From Chara braunii (lineage: Eukaryota; Streptophyta; Charophyceae; Charales; Characeae): 45,625 nucleotides of DNA. The notes below the pieces were generated by a model. It was not told the DNA's origin. It did no database searches and worked only from the letters and a program-made list of their open reading frames with translations. The stretch spans positions 185,357-230,981 of the forward strand of contig BFEA01000265.1 in assembly GCA_003427395.1 (NCBI GenBank). Reading direction: 5' to 3'. The position numbers were made by a program, and so were the translations under genes. This document shows positions 1 through 10,914 of this stretch, in pieces; the stretch's first letter is position 1; the number at the start of each line of letters is the position of its first letter.

Positions 1-532
1 AAAAAAAAAAAAAAAAAAAAAAAAGTATGCAGCCCTCTCAGCACGGTTGTATAGATGGGACGCTGGACCCGGTTTCCAGCAGGGGCTGCTTCTCTTGCTA
101 TGTTGATTACTGCAGGTGCCAATGAGGTTAGCGGATGGATGGCTGGAGCTCGGGGTTGGAGGGGGACCTCACTGGTGCCCCCCCCGGTGGCTCTCCCCCC
201 ATCACCAGACCAGGCCTTAGGTTAGCTAGGGTAGAGAAGATTGGATGGGACGCTGGACCCGGTTTCCAGCACATTGGCGCCATGGCCCAAGATGTTAAAA
301 AAATCAACCCAGCCAAAAAAGTAAAGTACAGGCGGAGACGGTCGGAAGGCCGGGAGATAGCCAGGAGGCCGGTGGCCCCCGGGCCCAAGTTGGCAATCTG
401 TTTTTTTTTCCTCCCAGGCCATCGACGACTAGTACTTCTCAAAAAACCCTGCGCAGTCAATCCCCTGTGACCCAGGGCAATCAATGCTGGCAGGGCCCAA
501 AGAGTTCCAATCGACTCAAGGATGTATTTATC

Positions 533-670
533 GGACGCTGGACCCGGTTTCCAGCAGATGATGCTCCCCACCCACCAATAGATGGAACGGCTCACTAGGC
601 AAAGCCTCAATCCCGGTGGTTCTCTTACGACCACTGGGATAGAGGCCTTGCACAAGGGCCTTCCTTTTTT
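533..670 (+). repeat. Dispersed repeat (CCAATAGATGG family)
   Basis: It begins GGACGCTGGACCCGGTTTCC and contains CCCACCAATAGATGG, then a diverged tail and a T/A-rich end. Heads of the same family also lie at 58-81 and 247-270. Confidence 0.6.
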
Positions 671-699
671 ATTTTTTTTATTTTTTTATTTTTTTTTAT

Positions 700-1475
700 T
701 TTAAGCATGCCACGTGTCCATCCTACTGTAAACGAGAAAATTACATGCACCGACACGCGGGCACGCAGCGTTAGCCTAATGAGCAGCGTCGATTGCCCTC
801 AACCGAGGGATCGGCTGCCCGTCACTCTGTAAGATCATATCCCTACTCAGAAATCCTCATCGGGTAATCAAATCTTGCAGCAGCATGAGGAGGGGAGGAG
901 ACAATCCAAATAGGGAAACTATTGCTAAAAGCACACACGTAGCAGAGCCCTGGTACCCCCACTGCACCGCCTTGCTTGCCACGTGGCGAATCCTAGTGTT
1001 TATACCACAGGGCTATGACCCCCCGGGTAGCTTAGCAAAAAAATCGAAATCATATAGGCATACCACGTGGCCACCCCGATTTAAACGCAGAAATTCATCC
1101 GAGCAGCAACACAGGCACATATGTGTAACTAGTGAACACCATTGATTACCCTCAATAGAGGGGATTGACTGCCCACCCCAGCATCGATTCATACCCTACC
1201 CTGAAATACTCATCTACCACCAAAAAACCATACAGCACCATGAGCAGAAGAAGCAATCAGAGCAGGCCTCCCTAAAAGCCAAAAACCTAATAGCCACGTG
1301 GCGGAACCCAAATGAGTCACACACAAAAAATCCGTAGCGCCGCTTCCCCCGGCACTTCCTGTCCCCGCCACCTGACAAGAAACCAGACATCACGTTTGCA
1401 GGCCCTAATGACTCGTACACTTTTGGCACGTGGCTAGAACGGCCCTATTACCACGTGGCAACCAACAGATGTGGT
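700..1475. repeat. Diverged ~355-bp tandem repeat rich in CACGTG motifs; no gene seen
   Basis: Two full and one partial unit: a CACGTGTCC segment at 709, its counterpart at 1063 and 1427; ATTGCCCTCAACCGAGGGAT at 792 against ATTACCCTCAATAGAGGGGA at 1144. ACGTG-containing G-boxes occur at about 710, 980, 1064, 1293, 1427 and 1451. Confidence 0.5.
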
Positions 1476-1676
1476 AAGACAATCCAATACCTATCCCACC
1501 CCCTCGTGCACCCATCCCACCCCTAGCTCTCCCCCACGCCCATCCAATATGCTGAACGAACCATTCAAACAGCCCTCTCGCCCTCCCCCCGGGTCATCAA
1601 CACGATTGCAAATGAGAAAGAACACTGGGGGAGAGAAGGGGGAGGGGGAGAGAACGGAAACCCCCACCACACTTAC

Positions 1677-1854
1677 CAAACCGTCGTTGTTGGTATTGTT
1701 GATGTTGTTTTTGTTGTTGCTGCTGTTGTTGTTGTTGTTGTTGTTGTTATTGTTGTTGTAATCTGGCGCGCACGAACTCACAATTTCCACGCTTGTACCA
1801 GTGTCTTGCGCAACAGTCATGGTGTTGCTGGCGCCCACGATCCCTGCTTCGTGG

Positions 1855-1885
<31 letters not shown>

Positions 1886-2404
1886 GTTGTCGTTGTTGTC
1901 GCGCGCGCCCGAGCTCATGATCCCTGTGTTTGTACCACGGACCTGCACAAATGTGTTGTTGTTGTTGGCGTGTTTGTCAATAGCGAGGACGTTATCAACA
2001 CGAGCTTGGCCCTCCTCAAGCTCGTCACAGCTGATGATGCTTGCGTCAGTATTATCTTCATCTTCCATCTCTAAGTGCAGGTACCACTCCTCCAACGCTG
2101 CATACACATCATGCCCCTCCTCGAAGATGTCATAGCAACACCGCTTCAGAGTCTCCTCCTGTTGACCATCTAAGAGCCCATCCCATTGCAAAGCTAGCCC
2201 CTCCAACTCCCGGATGACCTGCAACATGTTCCTCATCCCTTCCTGAAACAGCGGGTCCGATGAAGCTGCCCCCCCATCAGCCTCGAATCAAGCTCCCAAT
2301 TGTGATCGCAGTGCATCTACCATCACCTGTAAACGACAACAAGCTGCTCGAATGGATGAGAGCCACTCCGCGGCTCCTCGCTGCTCGTCTCCCATTGAAG
2401 CCAT
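1677..2404 (-). pseudogene. Damaged hypothetical gene with helical domain and poly-Asn/poly-Thr runs; clear splice donor at its 3' end
   Basis: Reading the minus strand from an ATG at 2404 gives a helical, protein-like stretch (GAAEWLSSIRAACCRLQVM). One TGA at 2288-2290 interrupts it, and the same frame resumes with a second stretch containing MLQVIRELEGLALQWDGLL and an acidic region. Next come microsatellite-encoded poly-Thr, and after a frame change at the first GTT tract, poly-Asn. The exon ends at a perfect donor, TTTG followed by GTAAGT (GT at 1675-1676). An ACGTG motif lies upstream near 2517. I do not recognise the family. The single stop and the frame change in a triplet tract may be true decay or assembly error. 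Alternatively the ORF starts at the Met at 2236, below the stop. Confidence 0.4.
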
Positions 2405-3250
2405 CTGCACGTATGAACCGCCACGAAATCCGTGCCGACGAACTCCCACGCTTCCCTGCCAATCCCACATCTAACGGGGCTGCCACGTCAGCGTCACCGC
2501 GAACGTGGGGCGAGACACGTGGCTCAAGCTGCCCCCCGTCAGCCCACGCGGGCGCCCGATCGCGTGGAGGGCAGCCGGGCCCTGCCGGCTGCAAGGGCCT
2601 TTCAAAAAATAATTTCTGTTGACTTTTCAGTGGTAGGTGCTGTGGAGTTGGCTGTGGGGTGAAATCTAGTGGTGCCCTCGATGTGCTTGGCCGGTGATGC
2701 CTTGCCCGCTGAGGGCCTCACCTGATTTTGTAAGGGACGCGCCGGGCCCGGTTCCCGGCTTTTATAAAGACTTGAGAAAAAAAAAAAAAAAAAAAAAAAA
2801 GAGGGCTACCCTAAGGCTATCAGGCCACCCTGGGGCCTCGACCCACTAGCCAAGCGTAAAACGGTGTGTGGCATGCGAAATGTGTTTAAAAAATAGGAAA
2901 TAAAGGTTTTCCTGCAATTTTTTTTTCCCCGTTGATCAGGAGCCCGCAATAATGACTGACATCCCTCGTATCCGTTTCATTCCAATACATGTGACACCCT
3001 GACACTGCGCCCTTGTGATGATAGGGAAAGTACGGAGGTGGGTTGGCCAAGAGGTACTCATGTCTGTTTCGGCACCTAGACACTTTTGTAGGCAACGTAC
3101 AACCATGTTTTCGGAACGTGTTAGGGTTTGTGCATCCTATTGAAAGGAATGCACTGACACCCCATTTCTCGCCCTTATTTGTGGGCACTGCACAAAACGA
3201 CGCCGTTATTACTTCCATTCCTCATTTTTTTCAGACTTTCCAAGCGAAAA

Positions 3251-3322
3251 TCCGTTGGCGCGAAGCTTGGATATCACCCCATGGGTCAAAAATTGTTGTT
3301 ATTGAAGCTTCGCGCCAACGGA
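3251..3322. repeat. Perfect 18-bp inverted repeat with 36-nt loop
   Basis: TCCGTTGGCGCGAAGCTT at 3251-3268 is the exact complement of 3305-3322. Confidence 0.7.
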
Positions 3323-3479
3323 AAGTGGCCAACAAAAACACCAAAAAAAAAAAAAAAAACTTCCTATTGGCCATCAGCAGGGAAAAACCGCTCGCCCTAC
3401 TCCTAAACATCATCACAGTTGATGTGGAGGGCAATCAGCGGCTGTTTTGGGTCACCCTGGGCCACACCGTGATCGAAAG

Positions 3480-3637
3480 CCCAGCCTCCAAGCGTAACGC
3501 TTGGCTAGTGGGTCGAGGCCCCTGGGCTGAAAAGGCCACCGTTGTCAGATTAGACACAAGATTGAATTTACCTGGGCTGGTTAGTCCGATGATAATACCT
3601 CAAGGCCATCGCCCTCTTGAAAAAAAAAAAAAAAAAA
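3480..3637 (+). repeat. SINE-like copy with poly-A tail
   Basis: The body TTGTCAGATTAGACACAAGA and the end CAAGGCCATCGCCCTCTTG are followed by an A-run. The upstream segment GCTTGGCTAGTGGGTCGAGG also occurs inverted at about 2833-2862. Confidence 0.6.
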
Positions 3638-3659
3638 CACGGATTTCACATCAAAGAAA

Positions 3660-4860
3660 AAAATCTACAAAATGACAGAATCCAATAGGTTAGGTTATCT
3701 CCTGTATTTCGGTACCATTAGATTCCCAATACATCAACGGCAGAGCTCCGTCCCACCATGCCACACGTGATAGAAAGCTCAGCGTTGAGAAAACTCAACT
3801 TGGGCAGTGGTACTTCACCCCAGGTGACATGAATGCGGTTGGATACATTCCCCCAAGTGCTAGTGTGAGTGAGCCCTCAATGAGGGCGTCTCAGCCCGGT
3901 CTCCAGGTCGTCGGAGGAAAGGAAGTGATGCAGCATTGATATTCGCCATTAGACACCGTTAATGTGGGGTTGGAGGGGGTAGGGGGAGGTGCAAGTGACT
4001 GGCCAAAGCTGCTCAGCACTATCATCGCCCGTTTCCCCCGTCGGCAATGCCTGATCACCCTGCATCATCGTGATGAGGCGCTGATACAAGCCTTGCTCTC
4101 GCACCACTGCTGTGGTGCAAACCTACCCCGTGGGCTGGGGAGAGTTCCAGGTTTGGTTGGTGTTCCTCCAGGTTTGGTTGGTGTTCCCCCATACTATACA
4201 TAGAGTAGCAAGAGGATGAGATAGAATATATTCAGTCGCCGTCCATAGGGCGGTCAGATTTTTCTGAGAAATCGGAAAGGGCCGCTAATCTTATTTCGTC
4301 CTTGAAATGAAGGAGAAAAAATGGCCAAACCCGCCCGAATACAACGCCCCCTACTCTGGCCCTCTTCCGTTGAGCTAACTACCTTTCTCGATGCGGGGTA
4401 GCTATAGCTCAACGGACGTTGGGCCATCATTACCTCCTAGTGGGAGGACACTCCGACAGACAAGGGAGTGTACTCTGACAGAGGTGGAAGGCACTCTTTC
4501 CTTTTATTTGGGTGGTGGATGCACATGTAGCCAGGAAGACCGTCCACATTCGTTCCACGCTGTAGTGAGGTCCTGTCTCCTACTTCACACAGTGCACCGA
4601 GAGTACCGTATACTCAGGAGAGTTTCACTCGAGGAGATTCGTTTTCTCCTTTTTATTTTCTAAAAAATATGGACAAAAGCAGATTGCACCACTTTCTTTC
4701 TCCATTTTACATTTGAGAAAATATGGAAAAAAGCTTTCAGCAGCATTTGATTCTCTTTTCTTGCACTCATTTTGAATTCTTAATTTGTAATAACTGTGTC
4801 ACAGTCACACTGTTGAGCTAGTTCAACTCAACGGTGTAAGTGGGACATGGCCCCCGGGGT
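3660..4860. other. No recognised gene; one hairpin
   Basis: Only short frames are present. An inverted repeat, GGCCCTCTTCCGTTGAGCTA (4358) against TAGCTCAACGGACGTTGGGCC (4407-4427), is a possible foldback element or tRNA-like relic. Confidence 0.4.
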
Positions 4861-5299
4861 ATTGGTTTTTTTTTTTTTTTTTTTAATAGGGTATTGTTTT
4901 GCAAGCAGGGGAACGTACTTGTGGTTTAATATCTGATCCATGGTCCATGGGACCACACCTACTAAAAAAAAAAAAAAAAAAAAAGAAAGCTATGTTACCA
5001 GATCGGACGTCCGGGACCCCCCTGACCGTCCGGGGTTGTCCGATCGGACAACTGGTCGGACGTCCTCCCCGGGCAGTCTGTCCGAAGCCCAAATGGTTAT
5101 AAAAAAAAAAAACTCAAAAAATTCCGAAACAAAACTATGTTATGCAGAAAAATAAACTGAACAACTTTTGCCTTGGGGTTACAACGAAATTCTTTATCGG
5201 ATTTGAAATAAAAGATAAAACAGTTATATGCAGAAAAATAAAGTTAATAAACTGAACAACTTTGGACTTGGCCTTGCTACTGTTTCCTTCCCAGTGTGA

Positions 5300-5485
5300 G
5301 TCTGAGTGTGTGTGTGTGTGCAAGAGTGTCAGTGTGTGTGTGTGTAGACAGTGCATCTGTGTGTGTCTACATAGTGTGTGTGTGTGTGTGTGCAGACAGT
5401 GTGTGTGTGTGCGAGTAGATAGTGTGTGTGTGACTGTGTGTATGTGTGCTCACGTGCGTGTCACTCGTTGTGTTTGTGTGTGAAT

Positions 5486-5535
<50 letters not shown>
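5300..5535 (+). repeat. (TG)n-rich microsatellite block
   Basis: Interrupted TG repeats end in a pure TG run at 5489-5533. Open frames through it are repeat artefacts. Confidence 0.9.
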
Positions 5536-5536
<1 letters not shown>

Positions 5537-5539
5537 GCC

Positions 5540-6860
5540 GCTGTCACTGCAGCTGCTGCATCTGCCGGAGCGGATGGTCCACACGCTGCGTCAGACGAAA
5601 GCAGCTGCAGTCGCTGCATGTGCAGCAGTTGCTGACTGCAGCAGCAGGCCCTCCATTTCAACTCCCCAAGCAATCCACCCCCCCCAACACCCCACCATCA
5701 CACCTCCCCACAGTATCTGATTTTTTTTTCGGTTTTTCTCGGAACAGCCTGGAAAGTTTTTGGGGGGGTCCCCTAGTGGTGCGCACACCCCCCCCGTTTT
5801 TTTTTTTTTTTCGTTTTTTTTTCTCGCAAAAAAGCAGTTGTCCGATTTCCCAGACAACTCCCCCCTGACCGTCTCCCGGAGACGTCTGGGGGAGACGTCT
5901 GGGGGAGACGTCTCCCCATGGGACAGCTGGCAGCCTAGAAAAAAAAGTAGTTTAAAAGAAAGAAAGAAACAAATAAATTCTCCATTCCAACCTCTACCCT
6001 CCAGGATAAACAGAAGGATCAAAATGAATGTGGCCATATTCAAGGTCATATGCAGATGACCTCGCGCGTACTCCATCCCTCCATTCATCGCGTTAAAGAC
6101 AGAAAACCTCAGCTGTTGAACCCAACCATGATTTCAAAACGCATTCAATCGTCTTTCCTCCGTCCATCACCCTTCCCCATCTCAGTGCTTCCATCTTCCT
6201 CCTTTTGAAACATGAGGTGCTCATTTCGAAAAGGGGTCCACAGCTGATCGGTCCATGAATCTGCAAGAAAGGGGGGTTAGAGGGGTCTTTGGCAGCAGCC
6301 CATTATACCATCATCAGATTCATCACAAGTCTTTTAAGGAAAAAGGACATCCCGACAAAGGACCCCACAAAAAAAAGAGGATCCCACCACTTGTCCCCTC
6401 CCCCCCCCCCCCCCCCTCCTCTGCACAACAAATGGCAACATGCCTGGAGCTTAAGCCGGAAGTACACGGCCCCAGCCTTGCAGAAAGTTTTTTGTCGCCA
6501 CAAGCAAAACTCGGCCGGGCCACGCGGCGTGGGGCACCGTTGAGAAAAAATAAAAATTGGCGGCCTCCGAAGTAGTGCGGGTTTCGTGCTGACACGCGCG
6601 GGCCGATGCGTGGTGTAACCACCCCACAAATGGACCGACCCCAAGTGGTTCTTTTCTAGTCCACTTTTCACAGAGCTGCGCTGTTTGCAAAACACGTCAC
6701 ACAGCACAATGGAGACTGGTGTTGCGGAGTTAGGACTCCAACCGTCAACCTGCTGCAAAAGAACTTGCAGTGCCTTTGATATCTAAAAAAACACAACTAG
6801 ACACAGACAGTGCTCACGGCGCCTCGCCGGAAGTCCCGCGCACGCTAGAAAGGACCAAAA
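5540..6860. other. No recognised gene; homopolymers and a GACGTC-rich module
   Basis: T-, C- and A-runs break the region. 5850-5930 holds repeated GAGACGTCTGGGG units, and 6448-6483 carries a short repeat also found beside the U6 fragment at 39811-39846. Confidence 0.4.
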
Positions 6861-7058
6861 TCATCATACTACTGAGGTGCGTGGTCGTCTACGCAGTTGC
6901 CTCCTCAGCAAAAAAGTGAAACTTGCGTTCTTCGTGCAGTTGCGACATGCCTGTTGTCGACATTTCAGAGCGCCGATTGGCTTTGGCTGGGGGGGAACAC
7001 TCGCATAGATAGGCAGAGAAGGGGGAGAAGGGGGGGGGAAGAAGGAGGAGGNCGAGAG

Positions 7059-7457
7059 TCGATCAATAATCCAGAATAAAGTATGATTCGGTAATGCACA
7101 CAAAAAATTATTTATGTTGAAAATAGCCTGAATCATTGTCCCACCATCCCACAGTTCCCACTGGGCAGCTGCACGAATGAGTGCCATATAATGCCCGGGT
7201 CTGTGCAAAATACAGGCAGAAATATGAGGATGGTCATTAAGGTCATCGCCTGGCGTCGCATGATGTATAAGAAGTTGGCGACTGTGGAAAGCTAGTTGTA
7301 AGACATTTACAGTAAGGCCTCCTGAGGTAGTATAATTACTACCTTCAGGAGGTGAACCATTATGGTCATACAACTGATTTTGAACAGCGTCAAGCTGATA
7401 AGCAATGGTAACAAAATGGGAAGCAGTATAACATTGACTAAGCCTATAAGCAAACAT
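7059..7457 (-). CDS. Josephin-like deubiquitinase domain, orphan exon lacking the catalytic-Cys segment
   Basis: About 133 residues align in order with the Josephin fold of ataxin-3-type cysteine proteases that cleave ubiquitin chains. A FVTIAYQLDAVQ helix corresponds to the family SSIAHQLD segment. Then come SGGLTVNVLQLAFHSRQLL (the DSGFFSIQVI.AL region), a strand, the catalytic-His motif as GHYMALIR (His at residue 89 from the ATG) and QWELWDGG, whose Asp (residue 104) sits where the family has Asn/Asp. The catalytic Cys normally lies some 15-20 residues before the first helix and is not in this exon. The in-frame ATG at 7457 follows a stop plus possible acceptors (TTGACAG, CTTATAG), so an upstream exon is expected. 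Downstream, after TLFWIIDR, the frame enters a C/T-rich low-complexity stretch with one ambiguous base (7052). It could be a real exon or a gene remnant. No partner exon was found nearby. Confidence 0.55.
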
Positions 7458-7739
7458 TTGTGGCTGTCAACCCACAATCATTTGGTAGATCTGCCCGCAG
7501 ATCCGATTCGGTCACCACTCAAAAGCTAGGTGTGATCTGGCGGGGTCAGCGCATGAATGACGAACGCCATCAACGTGGCAGAGAAGGCTGTCGGGAAGAC
7601 AAAGAACCCCGCAGATTAACATCAACACGACTTCGAGAGGAAGGGGGACTGGGAGGAGGAGAGAATGAACGAACCTGCCGACGTCCCAATATAGACAACG
7701 AACACAAAGGAGGGGCCGATCTCAGCCGGCGTGGGGGGG

Positions 7740-7996
7740 CAAATGAAGAAGAAGAAGAAGAAGAAGAAGAAGAAGAAGAAGAAGAAGAAGAAAAAAGAAG
7801 AAGAAGAAGACAAAGAAACGGATGAAGAAGAAGAAGAAGAAGAAGAAGAAGAAGAAGAAGAAGAAGAAGAAGATCATGAAGACGGCGACGAAGAAGAAGA
7901 GGACGCTGGCAAAGAGGAAGGAGGCGGAGAGGGAGGGGGAGAGGGAGAGGAAGGTGGAGGGGAAGTGGAGGGGGAAGAAGGAGGAGGAGGGGGAGG
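7740..7996 (+). repeat. (GAA)n and polypurine tract
   Basis: About 250 bp almost without pyrimidines on the plus strand, mostly GAA then GGAG. The Glu/Lys frames are artefacts. Confidence 0.9.
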
Positions 7997-7999
7997 GAA

Positions 8000-8955
8000 G
8001 AATAAGGGGCACCAGAGATTCTCAGGCACTGAAGCCACGATTTCTAAGCAAGCAATCGACGAGAGAAAAAAACTAGGAGCACGACTGTCGGGCACACTCT
8101 GTACACGGAAAGCCAGCACTTTCGTTGAAACCCAGAGGGGAAAACTGAAATCCTCGTTGGACCCAAAAAACTATAAAAAACCTTGAAAGCTGTGGCACAT
8201 GACACCCCAGCATAGTCGGACTTCATTATCCCAAAAAAGCATAGTTATTACATATCTAGCAGTAAATTCAATGCGAAGGCGTTGCCATCATCGCCCGGGC
8301 CTCCTTGAACAACGTTTCCAGGCCCCTTCTCAAACATCGTTTCCTTTCCAATGCCCGCTCTCTCCTCCCGCTTTCATAGTTGAAGAGGAAGTGCACATGG
8401 AGGGGGGAAGGAGAGACACATTCTCCATTCCTTCCATTCGAGAGCGAGAGTGAGAGCGAGAGCGTCGCTCGCTCCTAATCCATCGAGCGACATTCTCCAA
8501 TCCACTCGAGAGCGCACGCTGTGCAATTCATCACAGCTTGCAGTTGACTCCAGGTCAAGAACAAAGCACTCGTTCATTTTTCTGAAGTCGACGTTTCGTT
8601 TCCACCATGGCTTCACAAAATTGCATGCCATCCTCTTGTTTTTTCCTCGAGCTCGGGTGATGGCGTTTCCCCCCCCCCTTCTCATCCACACATCCAACAC
8701 TTGATCCCGATGGACCACGCAGATATACTTGCATTTTACAATGCAAAACTAAGTTCGTAAATTTTGTACAAGCAGAGTTTCTTCCTCGAAAGATATGTAC
8801 TCGCCTCTTTCGGCATTTCGGAACACCTGACTGTACCAAAGCGTTGCACCTCCGCCTTCTACCAAACTTTTTGGCCTTCGTGTTGTACCTAACCCTAATT
8901 TAACAATATCTCCAAAAAAAGACACAAGCCTTCGATTCCCCGTTGCTACAACGGC
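8000..8955. other. No recognised gene
   Basis: Frames are short and lack family signatures. A diverged direct repeat, CATTCTCCATTCC..CGAGAGCG / CATTCTCCAATCCACTCGAGAGCG, is at about 8419 and 8490. Confidence 0.35.
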
Positions 8956-8959
8956 CCTG

Positions 8960-10400
8960 CTACCTGGTACATTGCTGTACCGACCCCTGCATCTGATATA
9001 CGTCGGTGCACCAACCCCCGCACCTGGTACGTTGCTGCTGTACCAATCTGCATGCCTGGTGCGCTGCTGTACCAACCCCACTACCCAGCGTGTTGCTTTA
9101 TCAACACACCCGTACATTGATGTACCAACCCCCCTACGTGGTGTGCTGCTTTGCCAACCCCCATGCCTGGTAGATTACTGCACCAACCCCTGTACCTGGT
9201 GCGCTGCTGTACCAACACCTGCACATTGCTGCACCAATCCCCACACTTGCTGTGATGCTGTACCAACCCCCGTGCCTGGTACCAACCCCTGTACCTGGTG
9301 CCCTGCTGTACCAACACCTGCACATTGCTGCACCAATCCCCATACTTGCTGTGATGCTGTACCAACCCCCGTGCCTGGTACCAAACTGTACCTGGTGCGT
9401 TGCTGCGCCAACACCCGTACATTGCTCTGTACCGGTCCCTGCACTTGGCATGTTGCTGTGCCAACCCGTGCCTGGTACGTTGCTGCGCCAACGTCTGTAC
9501 CGTTTACGATGCTGTACCAACACCTGCTCATTGCTGCACCAACCGCTGTACCTGGTGCGTTGCTGTGCCGACCCCTGCACCTGGTACATTGCTGCACCGA
9601 CCTCGGCAGCTTGTTCCACCAATCTTAGTACCAGGTTGCTCAATGGCAACTTATCAAACAAACCAAGCTGGTACCTTGCTGTACCATGCGCCACCAGACC
9701 ACCTGCTGGGATTCTTGCTGTACCAAGACGGTGCCTTTCTCTACTGGGACCTGGTCCTGTAGCGCCAGACGCTGATTCCTCCTTGCTGTACAAACCCTGG
9801 GACCTGGTACCTCACTGCACCAAGCTTGGCAGCTTGATGCACCAATACTACCGGTAGTACCTGTTTGCTCAGTGCCTGCACCAAGCTGGGGCAGCAGCAG
9901 ACCCCCTGAAAGTATTTTGCCGTACTGCAGTCCCAGATCCTAAATCCTCCTTGGTGTACCAAGTCCAGGGCCTGGCACCTCACTACCTTTCTCGACAACC
10001 TTTCTCGACAAAGATGGGCAGCAACAGACCCCTGAAACTACTTCGTTGTAACAAAATGCTAGCTTTCCAAACCGATGCCTTCCCACACTAAGGCTGGCAC
10101 TGTGCCGCACAAAGCTGCCACCTTTGTCTACTAGACCCATACCTTGCCGTACCAAGCTCGTACCTTTCCGTGTCAATACCGTACCAAGCTCGTACCTTTC
10201 CGTATCAATACCGTACCAAGCTCGTACCTTTCCGTATGAATACCTTGCGGCACCACTTGCTAAATTGCTGTTGCAAAGTGATACCTTGATGTCCCAACGT
10301 GATGCCTTGCTGCACCAAGCTGGTACCGTGCTGTACCAAGCGGGTACTTTCCTATGCAAAGATGGCACCTTGCTGTACCAAGCTGGTACCTAGCTACACC
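8960..10400. repeat. 1.4-kb minisatellite (units about 30-36 bp)
   Basis: Variable units of the form GCTGTACCAACCCCTG and CACCTGGTACGTT are repeated dozens of times. Frames of 140-220 residues open on both strands (Cys/Pro/Thr repeats on plus, Gly/Tyr/Gln on minus) follow from unit composition. Confidence 0.85.
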
Positions 10401-10551
10401 AGGCTGCCGAGACTTCCCAGCGCCATGTTCACTGAATGCTAGGATGTTGATTGGCGTCTAGGATGACCCACACCTCCATTCTCACAAAGGGAGCCCCAGC
10501 CACTGATCCTGAGACTTTCATGAGCTGCGCATGCAGCAAGGATAGCGCTTC

Positions 10552-10911
10552 CCGAAAACTCTTACACCCAAAGAAAGAAAGACCTCCCAAGCACTCACAA
10601 AGAAACCTATGGGCCAGATTTCAGCCCTTTTCAAAACTCTTACACCCAAAGCACGACCTTCCCAAGTGTACAACAAAAAACTACACACCATGAGTGAGCA
10701 CACAAGTGGCTGCTACTCTCCCCCTCCCTCCCGAAAACTCTTACACCCAAAGAAAGAAAGATCTCCCAAGCACTCACAAAGAAACCTATGGGCCAGATTT
10801 CAGCCCTCTCCAAAGCTCTTACACCCAAAGAACAACCTTCCCAAGTCTACAAAGATACCTCCGCACCATGAATGAGCACACAAGTGGCTGCTACTCTCCC
10901 ACTCCCTTCCT
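10552..10911 (+). repeat. Two 179-bp direct repeats with internal sub-repeat
   Basis: CCGAAAACTCTTACACCCAA starts at 10552 and 10731, and the copies match to the CTGCTACTCTCCC ends. Inside each, CTCTTACACCCAAAG recurs after about 78 bp. Confidence 0.8.
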
Positions 10912-10914
10912 CCC

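Noticed and set aside
7460-8186. Glu/Lys-rich ORFs over 100 residues
   Set aside because: They encode the GAA microsatellite and polypurine tract only.
8972-9793. 140-220-residue ORFs on both strands
   Set aside because: They are open because of the minisatellite unit composition; there is no domain, and antiparallel frames are equally long.
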